NCBI GenBank assembly: GCA_014529385.2
Contig: CM043971.1
Coordinates: forward strand, 27,692,769 to 27,756,768
Length of the DNA stretch: 64,000 nt
Origin: Adiantum capillus-veneris
Lineage: Eukaryota; Streptophyta; Polypodiopsida; Polypodiales; Pteridaceae
Reading direction: 5' to 3'
Of the stretch, positions 62,481 through 64,000 are shown in pieces; within the stretch, counting starts at the first letter, position 1, and the number at the start of each line of letters is the position of its first letter. A program made the translations under genes and the position numbers. The notes beneath the pieces were generated by a model, which saw only the letters and a list, made by a program, of their open reading frames with translations, did not search any database and was not told the origin of the DNA.

Positions 62481-64000
62481 TGAAATTTATCACAAATCCA
62501 ACCACTCACCTCGCAAAGGGTCAGTTTCTGCACAATCTTCTTGCTTTGTTACTGAATATATAACCTGTACACAAGCGTTTTAATTTCGGCAATGGAGTCA
62601 AAGCATTTATCTGCTAGAGGTTATCTTAGTAATGATTGGTATAACTGGAGAGTTAATCTCAACCACTACTGTATTTTATACACTACTGATGTTCTGGATT
62701 AGGTTTGGTAACCTGAAGCAGTACTACCCTCATATGTTGGTCAATTTACGTGGAAAAGTCTGAATTCAGTCTTTTCTTCATCAAATGAGCAAACAAGGTC
62801 CAAATTCACTTCTGAAAGAAGTTCTGGAACCCTTCAGACAAATAGGATATCACTGTCTATGTCAGGTCAAATTTTTCTTGCAGTATGGCCCAATAGACAT
62901 CCTACGTGTAGAATGTCTCCTGTTGTTTTTTTGCCTGGGTTTTGCACTGTAGTTTACCCTTGTTGTGTTGAGCTCACAGCAGCTTCTAATTTTTTATTTG
63001 GACACCTATTAGCTGGTCAATGAGTCAGAAATCTGTTCTGACAATCTGTTGATGATGTTAATCAGTCTAATCAACTCCAAATTGGACCAAAATTGACTAG
63101 GAGTCTTGCCTTAAACTATATAACACCTCACTATGCTCACAGTCAAAATCTGGCACCAGTTTCATGCATTAATCCTACGCGTAGGATGTCTTTTTCATCA
63201 TAATTATTTCAAACTCAAACCCCAGGATCCCCTTGAGTTGTTGATTACTTTGGTATACTCAGAATTCAGTTTGGAGTCCCAAATCACCCAGAAGACATCC
63301 TATGCGTAGGATGTCTTTTTGGCCTTTTTGACCCCAGACTTGTCCCACAGCTTCCTCTTGATGCCAATAACCAAGTGGTATGCTTAGAATTTGGTTTGGA
63401 TGTCAAAAGTCCCAAATTTTAGTTGTTCTTGTCTTTTTCAGTCAAAAGTGATAAAGTCTGTTCTGAACCCAATTTTCTAACTCAAATGAGGTAAAACCCC
63501 TCTCAGTCACTCAATATATCATGCAAGACATGCTCATGAAGTCAACTTATGGTTTTGGTCTCAAAATAATGTCTTGGCACTATTTGGGTAGGATGTCTGG
63601 CAATTTCAGTCTATCTGGCAAAATTTCAACTTTCCAGTTGAAATTAGGGTAAACCCTACCTCCTGAACACACTGGTCAACTCAAAATTCCAAAATTCTTC
63701 CCAGATTAGCCTAGAGACATCCTACGCGTAGGATGTCTCCTGCTGCTTTTTTTTGACAGGAATGTTCCTAATGCTCTGTAGATCTATCAGAAACATTCAC
63801 AGCAATTTTCGGACTTCAATTAGGTTTTCAAACACACTTTTGCGTCTTTTACCTTCTTTTTGCGTCTTTTACAAACTTGTAATGACTTAATCAAGCAAGT
63901 GCACATGCATGAAATGCTCTAGATCCTGAATCATGATGTCCTACTTACTCTACTCCTACCTATCATGTGAAATGGTGATAATGGTGTTTGTTGGTTGCTT
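62481..64000 (-). other. E3 leader upstream of Gag, with palindromes
   Basis: Non-coding 1.5 kb to the end of the window. It contains a set of 24-bp palindromes (62,895-63,738) like those in the E4 leader. No LTR end or primer site is visible, so the 5' LTR lies beyond the window. Confidence 0.55.
62895..63738. repeat. 24-bp palindrome cluster in the E3 leader
   Basis: Copies of AGACATCCTACG plus its reverse complement at 62,895-62,918 (two changes), 63,168-63,191 (left arm starts ATTAATCC), 63,293-63,316 (one change) and 63,715-63,738 (perfect); a half-site GTAGGATGTCT is at 63,588-63,598. Spacing 273, 125 and 422 bp. Two full copies are followed by TTTTT and one by CCTG, as in the E4 set. 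Confidence 0.88.

Larger units (their letters stand above)
46690..64000 (-). mobile_element. E3: very large gypsy element interrupted by E5
   Basis: Minus-strand order: leader with palindromes (62,481-64,000), Gag (62,480-59,202), protease (59,162-57,153), RT start (to 57,042), E5 insertion, rest of RT and RNase H, integrase with doubled N-terminal module, post-integrase domain. Without E5 the visible part is about 11 kb. RNase H and integrase resemble the Athila/Tat (OTA) branch or relatives (TTEREGLGMIYAVKKFRHYL, KWGIDFVGPISPP, ANGQAEATNK) without a second RNase H; I cannot place it more exactly. Its LTRs were not found. Gag to protease is one 5-kb frame broken by four stops. Confidence 0.75.

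Overview
This window looks like nuclear DNA of a land plant with a large, repeat-rich genome. The evidence is Ty3/gypsy retrotransposons carrying plant-type domains (a chromodomain, a second plant-type RNase H), a CACTA (En/Spm) transposon with an intron-containing TNP2 gene, very short non-autonomous LTR elements primed by initiator Met-tRNA, MITEs, satellite-like arrays and long CT/GT microsatellites. Nothing seen is bacterial: no operons, rRNA, tRNA genes or CRISPR. I cannot name the species. The style of one integrase and the Gag of one element made me think of seed-free plants, but that is only an impression.

Layout. 1-2,660: two arrays of palindromic GGCCATAGG-type repeats, with a small inverted-repeat element (607-853) inserted in the first. 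2,690-6,067: CACTA ends rich in TAGCGACG, with a three-exon CACTA gene tail repeated in three tandem units. 6,068-6,496: a 429-bp repeat found again at 24,636-25,064. 6,540 to about 10,550: a decayed plus-strand chromovirus-like gypsy element (here E0). 11,583-19,944: short-LTR elements A, B, C and D; D is nested in C, and A is complete with its target-site duplication. 20,425-21,076: the only candidate host gene, a TATA box and a two-exon small secreted protein. 22,757-22,918: an orphan short LTR. 24,636-29,646: a broken CACTA TNP2 transposon whose right end cuts the integrase of the next element.

29,647-64,000 is a nested stack of minus-strand gypsy elements. E1 (29,647-36,998, Tat-type with a second RNase H) is cut by the CACTA element and has itself inserted into the RNase H of E2 (36,999-41,208). 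E2 sits just downstream of a large coiled-coil ORF belonging to another element, E4 (41,266-about 46,690). E3 (about 46,690-64,000) is a very large gypsy element with a long Gag, a duplicated integrase N-terminal module and a retropepsin-like domain after integrase. It is split inside the reverse-transcriptase region by a full-length chromovirus, E5 (50,931-57,041).

Almost all coding regions are broken by stops or frameshifts, and most of the stops fit cytosine deamination. No element is clearly able to move by itself. The points most worth checking are the unusual domain layout of E3 pol, a 24-bp perfect palindrome repeated in the leaders of E3 and E4, the CACTA tandem units, and the candidate secreted-protein gene. 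Element names E0-E5 and A-D are mine.
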